The notes: generated by a model not told the origin, from the letters alone. 7,055 nucleotides of DNA from Candidatus Krumholzibacteriia bacterium (GCA_028696635.1 JAQVGR010000083.1:1-7055); one strand, 5' to 3'; numbered from the stretch's first letter, positions 1-5,706 are shown. Numbers and translations: made by a program.

Positions 1-37
1 AATATCGGCCGCCCCAACTCCTACAAAGAACACAAAA

Positions 38-60
38 CTCCCTGGCAAATCGCCAGGGAG
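38..60. repeat. Perfect 9-bp inverted repeat inside the transposase remnant
   Basis: CTCCCTGGC at 38-46 is followed by a 5-base loop and GCCAGGGAG at 52-60. The arms are perfectly complementary. It lies within the open frame of the remnant, so it may be incidental to coding. There is no T tract after either arm, so it does not look like a terminator. Confidence 0.6.
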
Positions 61-276
61 AAGGTGCCGAATCTCTCCGAACTCGTCCCCCTCATCCCCC
101 CGGTCTTCATAGAAAACCTCATGGAAACGAATCTTGAAAATCTACCCCAGGGGGGTCACGATGTGTCTTCCACTCCCTGTCGGCAGTGTTGCAGTGGAAG
201 TGTTGCAGCGGCAGACGTGCGCCTGAAGGCCTTTCTCCTCTTCCGCCTCATCTTCAACGAGACGGTCATTGCGGTC

Positions 277-305
277 TTGATTCGGGAAACGTGGATCGGT
301 ATCTT
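277..305 (+). promoter_or_regulatory. Candidate sigma-70 promoter for the FmdB-family gene
   Basis: TTGATT (277-282) and TATCTT (300-305) are separated by exactly 17 bp, about 50 bases before the gene start. Each box matches four of six consensus positions. The AT-rich TTATAC just after (304-309) could serve as an alternative -10. This is a moderate match, supported mainly by its position. Confidence 0.35.
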
Positions 306-359
306 ATACCTCCGCCGAGCGACGTCTCCGCCCGGCGCCAGAGCGAAAGGAAGAGACCG

Positions 360-623
360 ATGCCGACCTACACCTACGAATGCGAACGGTGCGAGAAGCG
401 GTTCGAGATCGAGCAGCGGATCTCCGATCCGCCTCGCAGACGCTGTCCCTCATGCCGCGGCAAGGTGTTCCGCGTGATCCACCCCGTCGGGCACATCCTC
501 AAGGGATCCGGATTTTACGCGAACGATTACCGCAAGCCGGCCCCGCCGGAGAAAGGCGCCGACTCGCCGGGATCCTCTCCCGCATGCGAGGGGTGCCCCA
601 AGAAGGATGAGGGCTGCTCCTGA
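360..623 (+). CDS. FmdB-family zinc-ribbon protein, 87 aa
   Basis: This is a small putative regulatory or metal-binding protein of the FmdB / CxxC_CxxC_SSSS zinc-ribbon family. Its biochemical role is generally unsettled; the name comes from a formamidase-cluster regulator. The N-terminus MPTYTYECERC is the family signature. Two CxxC pairs (C8/C11 and C29/C32) form the zinc ribbon, and the conserved GSGFYANDY block follows at 49-57. The tail is low-complexity (P, G, S) with three more cysteines (C76, C79, C86), as in many relatives. The ATG at 360 is preceded by AAGGAAG (347-353), 6 bases away. An in-frame ATG at 186 would add 58 non-family residues and is rejected. It stands alone, with a candidate promoter upstream and a terminator at 764-792, and is convergent with lat. 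Family assignment is secure; function is not. Confidence 0.9.
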   Translation: MPTYTYECERCEKRFEIEQRISDPPRRRCPSCRGKVFRVIHPVGHILKGSGFYANDYRKPAPPEKGADSPGSSPACEGCPKKDEGCS

Positions 624-650
624 CGGCCCTGCGGAGACGGAGCGGGAAGA

Positions 651-690
651 CGGCTGTTCCCGGCTGATTCCGGCTGTCCCCGGCTGATCC
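651..690. repeat. Four tandem copies of a 10-bp CGGCTG-led unit
   Basis: Units at 651-660, 661-670, 671-680 and 681-690 all begin CGGCTG and end in C. Taken as two 20-bp units, the copies differ at only two positions. They lie in the 3' region of the FmdB-family gene, between its stop and the terminator. Ten bases is not a multiple of three and no supported open frame crosses the array. Confidence 0.8.
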
Positions 691-763
691 GGAGAGACGG
701 GGACGGACGGGCGACGATATCCGCCCCGCCGGCTGGCCATCCCGAGACGAAACGGCGTATGTG

Positions 764-792
764 AAAGGGCCTCCCCCTCGGGAGGCCCTTTT
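764..792. terminator. Bidirectional rho-independent terminator between convergent genes
   Basis: AAAGGGCCTCCC (764-775) pairs perfectly with GGGAGGCCCTTT (780-791) around a 4-base loop, giving a 12-bp stem. A short T run follows on both strands (TTTT on plus, TTT on minus). It sits between the ends of the FmdB-family gene (623, +) and lat (849, -), so it can end both transcripts. The short T runs make it somewhat weak on paper. Confidence 0.85.
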
Positions 793-848
793 CGTATCGC
801 TGCCGCTCCGGGGGGCTCCCCCCGGAAGGCCCGCCGTTTCGCGGCGGA

Positions 849-2234
849 CTATTCGGTATGCACCGCCCCCGACGTGTCGCCGTTGCAGACCGGCTTGGCC
901 GATTCGGCGAGTGCCTTGTCGAGGATACCGGCGGCCTTCTCTATCTCCTCCGCCGACACGTTCAGCGGGGGTCGGAACCTGACCGTTCGCGGACCGCACT
1001 TGAGGATGATCATCCCCTTCTTCATCACCGTGGTGATGAAGGCGTCCCTGCAGACCGTGTCGGGAAGATCGAAGGCGCAGAAAAGCCCCAGGCCGCGCGC
1101 GTTGGCGACAAATCCGTCGTACTTCTTTTCGAGCCCGCGCAGGCGTTCCTGCAGAAGCGCGCCCATCCTGGCGGCGTTCTCGACGAGACCCTCGTCGCGG
1201 ATCACCTCGAATACCCTCGTGGCGCGGCACATGTCGACGATGTTCCCGCCCCAGGTCGAGTTGATCCTGCTCGGAACCTTGAATACGCTGTCGACCTCGT
1301 TGACGCGCTCGCTCGCCATGATCCCGCACACCTGCGTCTTCTTGCCGAAGGCGAGGATGTCCGGCTCGATCCCGTAGTTCTGATGCGCCCACATCTTCCC
1401 CGTCATTCCGACTCCGGTCTGCACCTCGTCGAAGATCAGCATCACCTCGCTCGCGTCCGCTATACGGCGAAGCTCGCGGAAAAACTCGGCGCGGAAATGG
1501 TTGTCCCCGCCCTCCCCCTGGATCGGCTCGATGATTATCGCGGCGATGTCGTCGCCGTCGTCGGCGATCGCCTTCTCTATCGCCTTCACGGCCCGCTTCT
1601 CGGCCGCTATCACCTCGTCGAGATGGTCCTCGACGGGGAAGACCACCTTCGGGTTCTCGATCCGGGGCCAGGTGAATTTCGGGTAGAGCGCCGTCTTGGT
1701 CGGGTCGGTGTTCGTCATCGACATCGTGTACCCGGTCCGGCCGTGGAAGGCCTCGCGGAAGTGAATCACCTTGTGGCCCTTCTCCTCGGTGTATCCCCTG
1801 GCGAAGTTCTTCTTCACCTTCCAGTCGAAGGCCGCCTTGAGGGCGTTCTCGACGGCGAGGGCCCCGCCGGAAACGAAGAAGAGGTTCGGCAGCCCCTTCG
1901 GAACGGCGATACGGGAGAAGGTCTCCACGAACTCTGCCATCGCCGTGGTGTAGAGGTCCGAATTGGAGACCTTGTTGACCGCCAGCCGGCCGATCTTCCC
2001 GAGAAAGCCCTCCTCGACGAGCGCCGGATGGTTGAACCCGAGGGCGCTCGAGGCGAAGAAGGTGAAGAAATCGAGATACTCCCTTCCGGTAGCCTCGTCG
2101 TACAGCCAGCTCCCGTGGCTCTTCTCGATGTCGAGGACGAAGGGGAAACCGTCCACCAGCATGTGCTTTCTCAGTGTCGCGTGTACTTCGGCGGCCGGCA
2201 CGGTAATGCCGGATGTGCGTGCGCGTGGGCTCAT
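849..2234 (-). CDS. lat: L-lysine 6-aminotransferase (lysine epsilon-transaminase), 461 aa
   Basis: This is a cytosolic PLP-dependent class III aminotransferase (EC 2.6.1.36). It moves the epsilon-amino group of L-lysine to 2-oxoglutarate, giving glutamate and 2-aminoadipate 6-semialdehyde, which cyclises to piperideine-6-carboxylate. Visible motifs are SGGALAVENALK (122-133) for cofactor phosphate, FHGRTGYT (163-170), EPIQGEGGD (236-244), FDEVQTG (268-274) with D269 for the PLP ring nitrogen, and FGKKTQVCG (296-304) with K299 as the probable Schiff-base lysine. FGKKTQVCG and EPIQGEGGD are what point to the lysine enzyme rather than ornithine or acetylornithine transaminases. The length fits the roughly 450-residue family. 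The ATG at 2234 is chosen because AGAGGT (2240-2245) lies 5 bases upstream; an in-frame ATG at 2312 lacks such a site and adds a proline-rich stretch. The gene has its own promoter. No partner such as a piperideine-6-carboxylate dehydrogenase lies in the window. Confidence 0.92.
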   Translation of the reverse strand: MSPRARTSGITVPAAEVHATLRKHMLVDGFPFVLDIEKSHGSWLYDEATGREYLDFFTFFASSALGFNHPALVEEGFLGKIGRLAVNKVSNSDLYTTAMAEFVETFSRIAVPKGLPNLFFVSGGALAVENALKAAFDWKVKKNFARGYTEEKGHKVIHFREAFHGRTGYTMSMTNTDPTKTALYPKFTWPRIENPKVVFPVEDHLDEVIAAEKRAVKAIEKAIADDGDDIAAIIIEPIQGEGGDNHFRAEFFRELRRIADASEVMLIFDEVQTGVGMTGKMWAHQNYGIEPDILAFGKKTQVCGIMASERVNEVDSVFKVPSRINSTWGGNIVDMCRATRVFEVIRDEGLVENAARMGALLQERLRGLEKKYDGFVANARGLGLFCAFDLPDTVCRDAFITTVMKKGMIILKCGPRTVRFRPPLNVSAEEIEKAAGILDKALAESAKPVCNGDTSGAVHTE

Positions 2235-2338
2235 CGAATACCTCTTCTCGTCATGGCCTCGATCGGTTCCATCGACAGGCGACGCAGGCGGCGGCGCCGG
2301 CGCCCCGAACATGCCCCGGCCTGCGACCGGGATACCAT

Positions 2339-2366
2339 ACTATATCAACTATTGCGGAATTTTCAA
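2339..2366 (-). promoter_or_regulatory. Promoter of lat
   Basis: On the minus strand TTGAAA (2366-2361) and TATAGT (2344-2339) are separated by 16 bp in a conspicuously AT-rich island. Transcription would start near 2332, leaving a leader of about 98 nt before the lat ATG. GCAGGC and GCCTGC in the leader could close a GC-rich stem. The leader is too short for a lysine riboswitch and I see no such motif. Confidence 0.7.
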
Positions 2367-2392
2367 ATAAAAAATAGATCTTCCGTGCGGGA

Positions 2393-2433
2393 GGGAGAGG
2401 GCGGCGGACCCCGCGGTCTGCCGACCCTCTCCC
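2393..2433. terminator. Long 18-bp stem-loop downstream of the small secreted-protein gene
   Basis: GGGAGAGGG plus CGGCGGACC (2393-2410) pairs with GGTCTGCCG plus CCCTCTCCC (2415-2433), with one bulged A (2424), one G-T pair and a 4-base loop. It follows the end of the minus-strand gene at 2493, so a terminator role is likely. No T tract directly follows on either strand; the nearest minus-strand T run is about 17 bases beyond. It ends about 27 bases before the lat -35 box, so a regulatory role is also possible. Confidence 0.5.
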
Positions 2434-2492
2434 AGAGGTGATCACACCTGCTTCACGCTCCCGTGGAAATGTTTCCGGGGCAGGCCGGCCGA

Positions 2493-2843
2493 TCAATGAG
2501 GATTGCGCACCAGGCGGCCGCCGTATTCCTCTATCCGCTCCCTGCGGTCCTCCGGCCGGAACTTCTTCACCTCGACGAGCCGGTGCTCCGAATCGAAGAT
2601 GAACTCCCTGCCGTGCTCGTAGTATGTCCAGTGCTCGAGGACCTCGCCGTACGCCCTTACGCGCAGGCGATGGACGGGATAGCCGTACTCGTTGTAAACG
2701 CTTAACTTATCGGCTTTCCACTGCTGAACGAGGTAGGTGCGGCGGCAGAGCGCGCGCCCGCTCTTCCCCCGGTATGCGCCCGCTTCGGCTGCGCCGGCGG
2801 CGAGCAGCGCGACGACCAGAGCCAGGGTCAGACGTCGAAACAT
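2493..2843 (-). CDS. Small secreted protein of unknown family, 116 aa
   Basis: I do not recognise the family. The N-terminus MFRRLTLALVVALLAAGAAEA is a clear Sec signal peptide: a basic start, a hydrophobic core and an A-x-A site at 19-21. The mature protein would be about 95 residues with one cysteine (C33). It is rich in charged and aromatic residues: YGYP at 53-56, EHWTYYEHG at 70-78, then FIFDSEHRLVEVKKF at 81-95 and an arginine/glutamate-rich tail. The GxP, W-x-Y and F-x-F pattern resembles the small beta-rich SmpA/BamE-like or DUF2845-like envelope folds, but this is only a pattern impression. AAGGAGG (2852-2858) is 8 bases from the ATG at 2843 and only 2 from a GTG at 2849, so ATG is preferred. 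A strong promoter lies upstream and the gene is divergent from the EamA transporter. Confidence 0.8.
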   Translation of the reverse strand: MFRRLTLALVVALLAAGAAEAGAYRGKSGRALCRRTYLVQQWKADKLSVYNEYGYPVHRLRVRAYGEVLEHWTYYEHGREFIFDSEHRLVEVKKFRPEDRRERIEEYGGRLVRNPH

Positions 2844-2904
2844 GGTCACTTCCTCCTTGGATGTCGTGACACTTGGTGCTGTACTTCAGACCCTGCTGAA
2901 TCTT

Positions 2905-2934
2905 ATTATACCACATCGTTCCGTCCCGTTTCAA
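2905..2934 (-). promoter_or_regulatory. Strong sigma-70 promoter for the secreted-protein gene
   Basis: On the minus strand TTGAAA (2934-2929) and a perfect TATAAT (2910-2905) are separated by 18 bp. The start would fall near 2898, with a leader of about 55 nt. This AT-rich patch sits in the 124-bp gap between divergent genes. No comparably good plus-strand promoter was found there for the EamA gene, although TATTAT (2904-2909) could be its -10. Confidence 0.78.
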
Positions 2935-2967
2935 CCCGCTCCCTTCGGTGGAGGATCGTTTCCCGTC

Positions 2968-3900
2968 ATGACCGGCCCGGCATCCCGCACCACTTTGCCC
3001 CTGTGGGCGGTCCGCCTGCTGATGGTGCTCCTCTTCATCATCTGGGCGAACGCCTTCACGGCGATCAAGCAGTGCCGGGAGATGCTGCCCCCGATGGAGC
3101 TCGTGCTCGCGCGGTTCCTGCCGGTCGCCCTCCTCGCGCTCGCATGGCTGCTCTCCTCGCGCCGGAGGCTCGGAGAGGCCCGCGAGGCGCTCCGGGCCGC
3201 GCCGCTGCGGCTCGCGGCGATGGGGCTGACCGGCGTTGCGGGGTACAACTATTTCATATTCCTTGCCCAGACCGAGATCAAGCCGGGAGCGGCCGCGCTG
3301 CTGACCACGCTCTCCCCGCTCTTCACGCTGATCCTCGCGACGGTCTTCCTGCGCGAGCGGGTGCCGCTGAGACGGATCATCGGGATCGCCGTCGCTTTCG
3401 CCGGTCTGTTCTTCGTTGTGCGCTGGGGCCGGATCGGGCTCGGGCGGGTGACCGACGTGCCGAACGCCGAGATGCGGTACACGCTGATCGCCGCGGCTGC
3501 CCCCCTCTGCTGGTCGCTCTACACGATACTCGGCAAGGACCTCGTCAGGACCTGGTCGCCGGCGGCGGTCACCGGGCTGCCGATACTCATCGGGACGATC
3601 CCGCTGCTGCCGCTGGCCACGCCGGCCTTCTTCGGGCGTCTCGCCGGGTTCGGATGGACCCACTGGGCCTCACTGCTCTACCTGAGCGTCATGAGCACGA
3701 TCGTGGGCTTCTTCATATGGAACTATGCGCTGCGCCGCCTCCCGGCCACCTCGACGGCCGCGTTCATCTACCTCAATCCTCCCTTCGCCGCGCTCTTCGG
3801 CTGGCTCCTGTTCGGCGAGGAGATAACCGGGCGGTTCCTCGCTGGAAGCGCCGTCGTCCTTCTCGGCCTGTGGATGACGCAGCACAGGAGCGGCTCCTGA
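2968..3900 (+). CDS. EamA-family (DMT superfamily) transporter, 310 aa
   Basis: This is an inner-membrane permease of the drug/metabolite transporter superfamily; members export or import amino acids, metabolites or toxic compounds, and the substrate cannot be told from sequence. It shows the typical two-repeat layout of about ten membrane helices. The first EamA half (about 15-151) has FIIWANAFTAIK (23-34), LVLARFLPVALLAL (45-58) and PGAAALLTTLSPLFT (106-120) followed by RERVPLR. The second half (about 172-305) has CWSLYTILGK (181-190), STIVGFFIWNYALRR (243-257) and AAFIYLNPPFAALFGWLLFGEE (264-285), the classic end-of-repeat block. Length matches the family (about 300). The ATG at 2968 follows GGAGGA (2950-2955) with a rather long 12-base gap; the open frame extends to 2737 but runs through the divergent gene. 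The LeuT-like gene starts 83 bp downstream, so co-transcription is likely. Confidence 0.88.
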   Translation: MTGPASRTTLPLWAVRLLMVLLFIIWANAFTAIKQCREMLPPMELVLARFLPVALLALAWLLSSRRRLGEAREALRAAPLRLAAMGLTGVAGYNYFIFLAQTEIKPGAAALLTTLSPLFTLILATVFLRERVPLRRIIGIAVAFAGLFFVVRWGRIGLGRVTDVPNAEMRYTLIAAAAPLCWSLYTILGKDLVRTWSPAAVTGLPILIGTIPLLPLATPAFFGRLAGFGWTHWASLLYLSVMSTIVGFFIWNYALRRLPATSTAAFIYLNPPFAALFGWLLFGEEITGRFLAGSAVVLLGLWMTQHRSGS

Positions 3901-3983
3901 AAAATCGGTTGCCGCCCCGGGCGGATGTGCGATACGGTCTCCCGGGCGGTCACCGCTCTTCTGCTGATCCGCGGAGGTATCCT

Positions 3984-5333
3984 GTGGCGACGGCACCGTG
4001 CGACAGAGGCGAATGGGGTTCCAGGGCGGGGTTCATCCTCGCCGCGGCGGGCTCGGCGATCGGGCTCGGGAACATCTGGCGGTTCCCCTACACGACAGGC
4101 CAGAACGGCGGAGCCGCGTTTCTGCTGATCTACCTCGTCTGCGTCATCCTGCTCGGCGTGCCCGTGATGATCGCCGAGCTGACGATCGGCCGCCACAGCA
4201 GGCGCAATCCCGTCGGAGCGTTCGAGGCGATCAGGCCGGGGAGCCGCTGGAGGATCGTCGGATTCCTCGGAGTGCTCACGGGAGTCTGCATCCTCTCGTA
4301 CTACTCGGTCATCGCCGGCGTCACGGTCGGATACATCTTCAAGACCGTCGCGCACAGCGGCGCCTCGTACGCGGCGTTCACGGCGAACCCCCTCCTGATG
4401 ATCCCGCTGATGTTGCTCTTCCTCGCGCTCACCGTTCTCGTCGTGCAGGGCGGCGTGCGCAACGGCATCGAGCGGTGGTCCAAGATCCTCATGCCGCTGC
4501 TCATGCTGCTCATGGTCCTTCTCATCGTCAGATCGGTCACCCTCGAAGGCGCCGGCCGGGGGCTCTCGTTCTACTTCAAGCCGGATTTCAGCAAGGTGAC
4601 AGGAAAGACCTTCCTCGACGCGCTCGGCCAGGCCTTCTTCTCGCTGAGCCTCGGGATGGGGGCGATGATCACCTACGGGAGCTACCTGTCGAAGAAGGAC
4701 GATATCGGAACCTCGGCGCTCTGCGTCTCGTTCTTCGACACACTGATCGCCGTGATGGCGGGTCTGCTGATATTCCCCGCCCTCTTCGCAGCCGGCATGG
4801 ACCCGGCCGCCGGCCCCGGCCTCGTCTTCGAGGTCCTGCCCGTTATATTCGCCCGCCTGCCCGGCGGCACCCTGATCGGGGCGGCGTTCTTCCTGCTCCT
4901 CGCCGTGGCGGCGCTCACCTCGACGATCTCGCTCCTCGAAGTGGTCACCGCGTGGCTCGTCGACGAGAAGAGCATCCTGCGCAGGCGCGCAGTCTGGATC
5001 GTCGCCGCGATCGCGTTCGCGTTCGGCCTTCCATCGGCCCTCTCGCTCGGCGCGGTGGAGCGGCTCGGCGATCTGCCGGGGATCGGCATGAGCTTCTTCG
5101 GGTTCATGGACTGGCTGTTCGGAAACGTGATGCTCGCCGTGGGAGCCGTGTTCATCTCCATCTTCTTCGGCTGGGTCTGGGACCGGAGAGCGTCCCGCGC
5201 AGAGATAGAACAGGGATGCCCCTCGTACCGCAAATGCGCCCCCGCGGTGACCTACCTCCTGAAGTTCTTCTGCCCGATCGCCATAGGGATCGTGCTGTTC
5301 TTCCTTTTCAGGGACCTCGTCGCGGCGGGATGA
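3984..5333 (+). CDS. Sodium:neurotransmitter symporter (SNF/LeuT) family transporter, 449 aa
   Basis: This is an inner-membrane Na+-coupled symporter of the SLC6/LeuT family; bacterial members mostly import amino acids, but the substrate here is not determined. TM1 carries the unwound signature AAGSAIGLGNIWRFPY (21-36). By comparison with LeuT, Na2 ligands G23, I26, A309, T312 and S313 and Na1 residues A25 and N30 are present. Y107 in TM3 (SYYS) matches the substrate-gating tyrosine. TM6 has FFSLSLGMGAMITYGSYL (218-235) and TM8 has ALTSTISLLEV (310-320). The length and the hydrophobic segments, ending in FLFRDLVAAG, fit the 11-helix bacterial form. The start is GTG at 3984, 5 bases after GGAGGT (3973-3978); no in-frame ATG is close. 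The frame is open upstream inside the EamA gene, but that translation is non-sense. It follows the EamA gene by 83 bp with no terminator seen between. Confidence 0.92.
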   Translation: MATAPCDRGEWGSRAGFILAAAGSAIGLGNIWRFPYTTGQNGGAAFLLIYLVCVILLGVPVMIAELTIGRHSRRNPVGAFEAIRPGSRWRIVGFLGVLTGVCILSYYSVIAGVTVGYIFKTVAHSGASYAAFTANPLLMIPLMLLFLALTVLVVQGGVRNGIERWSKILMPLLMLLMVLLIVRSVTLEGAGRGLSFYFKPDFSKVTGKTFLDALGQAFFSLSLGMGAMITYGSYLSKKDDIGTSALCVSFFDTLIAVMAGLLIFPALFAAGMDPAAGPGLVFEVLPVIFARLPGGTLIGAAFFLLLAVAALTSTISLLEVVTAWLVDEKSILRRRAVWIVAAIAFAFGLPSALSLGAVERLGDLPGIGMSFFGFMDWLFGNVMLAVGAVFISIFFGWVWDRRASRAEIEQGCPSYRKCAPAVTYLLKFFCPIAIGIVLFFLFRDLVAAG

Positions 5334-5480
5334 CCCCTGCGGCGGGCGGAACAGGCCGCCGGGCGCGCATCGGGAACTCGGGCGCCGCAGTCCCCCGACA
5401 CGTCGCCGGCGGGCGCCCCCCCGCGGAGAACGACCGTCAGATATTTATGAGGCGAATCCGCTATATTACCGGAGTCGTCA
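5334..5480. other. Gene-free spacer after the SNF transporter
   Basis: This GC-rich stretch holds no supported gene. Short GC palindromes such as GGCGG-6-CCGCC occur, but none is followed by a T run, so no terminator for the transporter is evident. The sequence becomes AT-richer from about 5440, just before the promoter at 5481. Confidence 0.5.
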
Positions 5481-5509
5481 TTGACACCCGCCGCGAAGGG
5501 GGGTATAAT
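5481..5509 (+). promoter_or_regulatory. Perfect-consensus sigma-70 promoter of a small RNA
   Basis: TTGACA (5481-5486), a 17-bp spacer and TATAAT (5504-5509) match the consensus at all twelve positions with the ideal spacing. Transcription should begin near 5515-5517. It is the best promoter in the window. No protein-coding start with a ribosome binding site follows, and a terminator lies about 120 bases on. Confidence 0.9.
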
Positions 5510-5515
5510 GTAATC

Positions 5516-5638
5516 GAACGTCCCTGCTGAACTGGTGAGGTGAGTCGCTCTGGAGTAAAAGCAAATCCGCGGGCTCAACTCTTTGTGAGTTTGATCCGGA
5601 TTGATTCACTTCCACGGTCCCGGCGGGGACTTTTTTTT
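5516..5638 (+). ncRNA. Candidate free-standing structured small RNA, about 120 nt, family unknown
   Basis: A perfect promoter and a T8 tract bracket this non-coding stretch. Hand folding gives a closing helix of 10 consecutive pairs (5520-5529 with 5621-5630, including two U-G). It continues through short bulges (5531-5533 with 5616-5618; 5535-5536 with 5614-5615) into a second 10-pair helix (5537-5546 with 5603-5612). Inside is a hairpin with AATCCG (5564-5569) pairing CGGATT (5597-5602), capped by 5575-5581 pairing with 5587-5594 around a U bulge. A region at 5547-5563 stays mostly single-stranded. No translation signal is visible, and the next gene on this strand is not within the window, so it is not an obvious leader or riboswitch. 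I see neither SRP RNA, 5S rRNA nor tmRNA signatures; 6S RNA is usually longer but cannot be fully excluded. Start and end are inferred from the promoter and T tract. Confidence 0.65.
5617..5638 (+). terminator. Rho-independent terminator of the small RNA
   Basis: GTCCC (5617-5621) can pair with GGGAC (5626-5630) around a 4-base loop, directly followed by eight T (5631-5638). The local stem is short. The same 3' arm can alternatively form the 10-bp closing helix with the RNA's 5' end (5520-5529). Either structure abuts the T tract. Confidence 0.8.
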
Positions 5639-5653
5639 ATGCCTGTGCCCGGC

Positions 5654-5706
5654 GGGAGGCGGCGACCTGCGGGAGGCGGCGATCCGCCGGCAGGCGGCGA
5701 TCCGCC
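5654..5706. repeat. Three tandem copies of a 17-18 bp GC-rich unit
   Basis: Units lie at 5654-5670 (17 bp), 5671-5688 and 5689-5706 (18 bp each), around the core AGGCGGCGA. Units two and three differ at a single base. Each carries the near-palindrome GGCGGCGATCCGCC. The array is in the gene-free stretch 5639-5780 between the small-RNA terminator and the terminator of the lipoprotein gene. Nothing else was identified in that stretch. Confidence 0.75.

Larger units (their letters stand above)
1..477 (+). pseudogene. C-terminal remnant of a probable integrase-type transposase, stop codon lost
   Basis: Frame +1 is open from the window edge to a TGA at 475-477. Only the first 59 or so codons (1 to about 177) look like real protein. 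They read NIGRPNSYKEHKTPWQIARE, then a proline-rich LIPPVFIENL stretch and an ending QGGHDV. An R-P-x-S-Y-K-x-x-K-T-P-W element near the C-terminus is typical of integrase-core (DDE) transposases, where it follows the catalytic domain; the assignment is from memory and not certain. After about codon 59 the translation turns into cysteine- and arginine-rich sequence with no family character. The open frame also overlaps the next gene by more than 100 bases. I therefore infer a truncated or degenerate 3' end and not an intact gene. The N-terminal part and any terminal inverted repeat of the element lie outside the window or are lost. Confidence 0.45.

Noticed and set aside
651..690. CRISPR array
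   Set aside because: The units are only 10 bp and directly adjacent, with no spacers; no cas genes are present.
2235..2332. Lysine riboswitch in the lat leader
   Set aside because: The leader is too short for that class and I see none of its conserved core.
858..2441. Long plus-strand open frame (527 codons) opposite lat
   Set aside because: It is an antisense shadow produced by high GC codon usage; the minus strand encodes a full aminotransferase with catalytic motifs.
2737..2967. Longer N-terminus for the EamA gene
   Set aside because: It would run through the start of the divergent secreted-protein gene and its promoter; family length and the first helix fit the ATG at 2968.
3003..3983. 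Upstream extension of the SNF transporter frame through the EamA gene
   Set aside because: The extension is a low-information alternate-frame translation, while GTG at 3984 has a well-spaced GGAGGT site and starts just before the TM1 motif.
3998..5530. A 510-codon open frame overlapping the SNF transporter
   Set aside because: It is an arginine/proline-rich shadow of the transporter in another frame, without family motifs; the transporter frame carries clear LeuT signatures.
5569..5590. tRNA or tmRNA T-arm in the small RNA
   Set aside because: GCGGGCTCAACTC looks T-arm-like, but the expected complementary 3' half of the 5-bp stem is missing and there is no CCA end or acceptor stem.
5516..5638. 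SRP RNA, 5S rRNA or riboswitch identity
   Set aside because: The GGAA-tetraloop/AGCAGC domain of SRP RNA, the 5S loop motifs and known riboswitch consensus cores are not visible, and no coding start follows on the strand.
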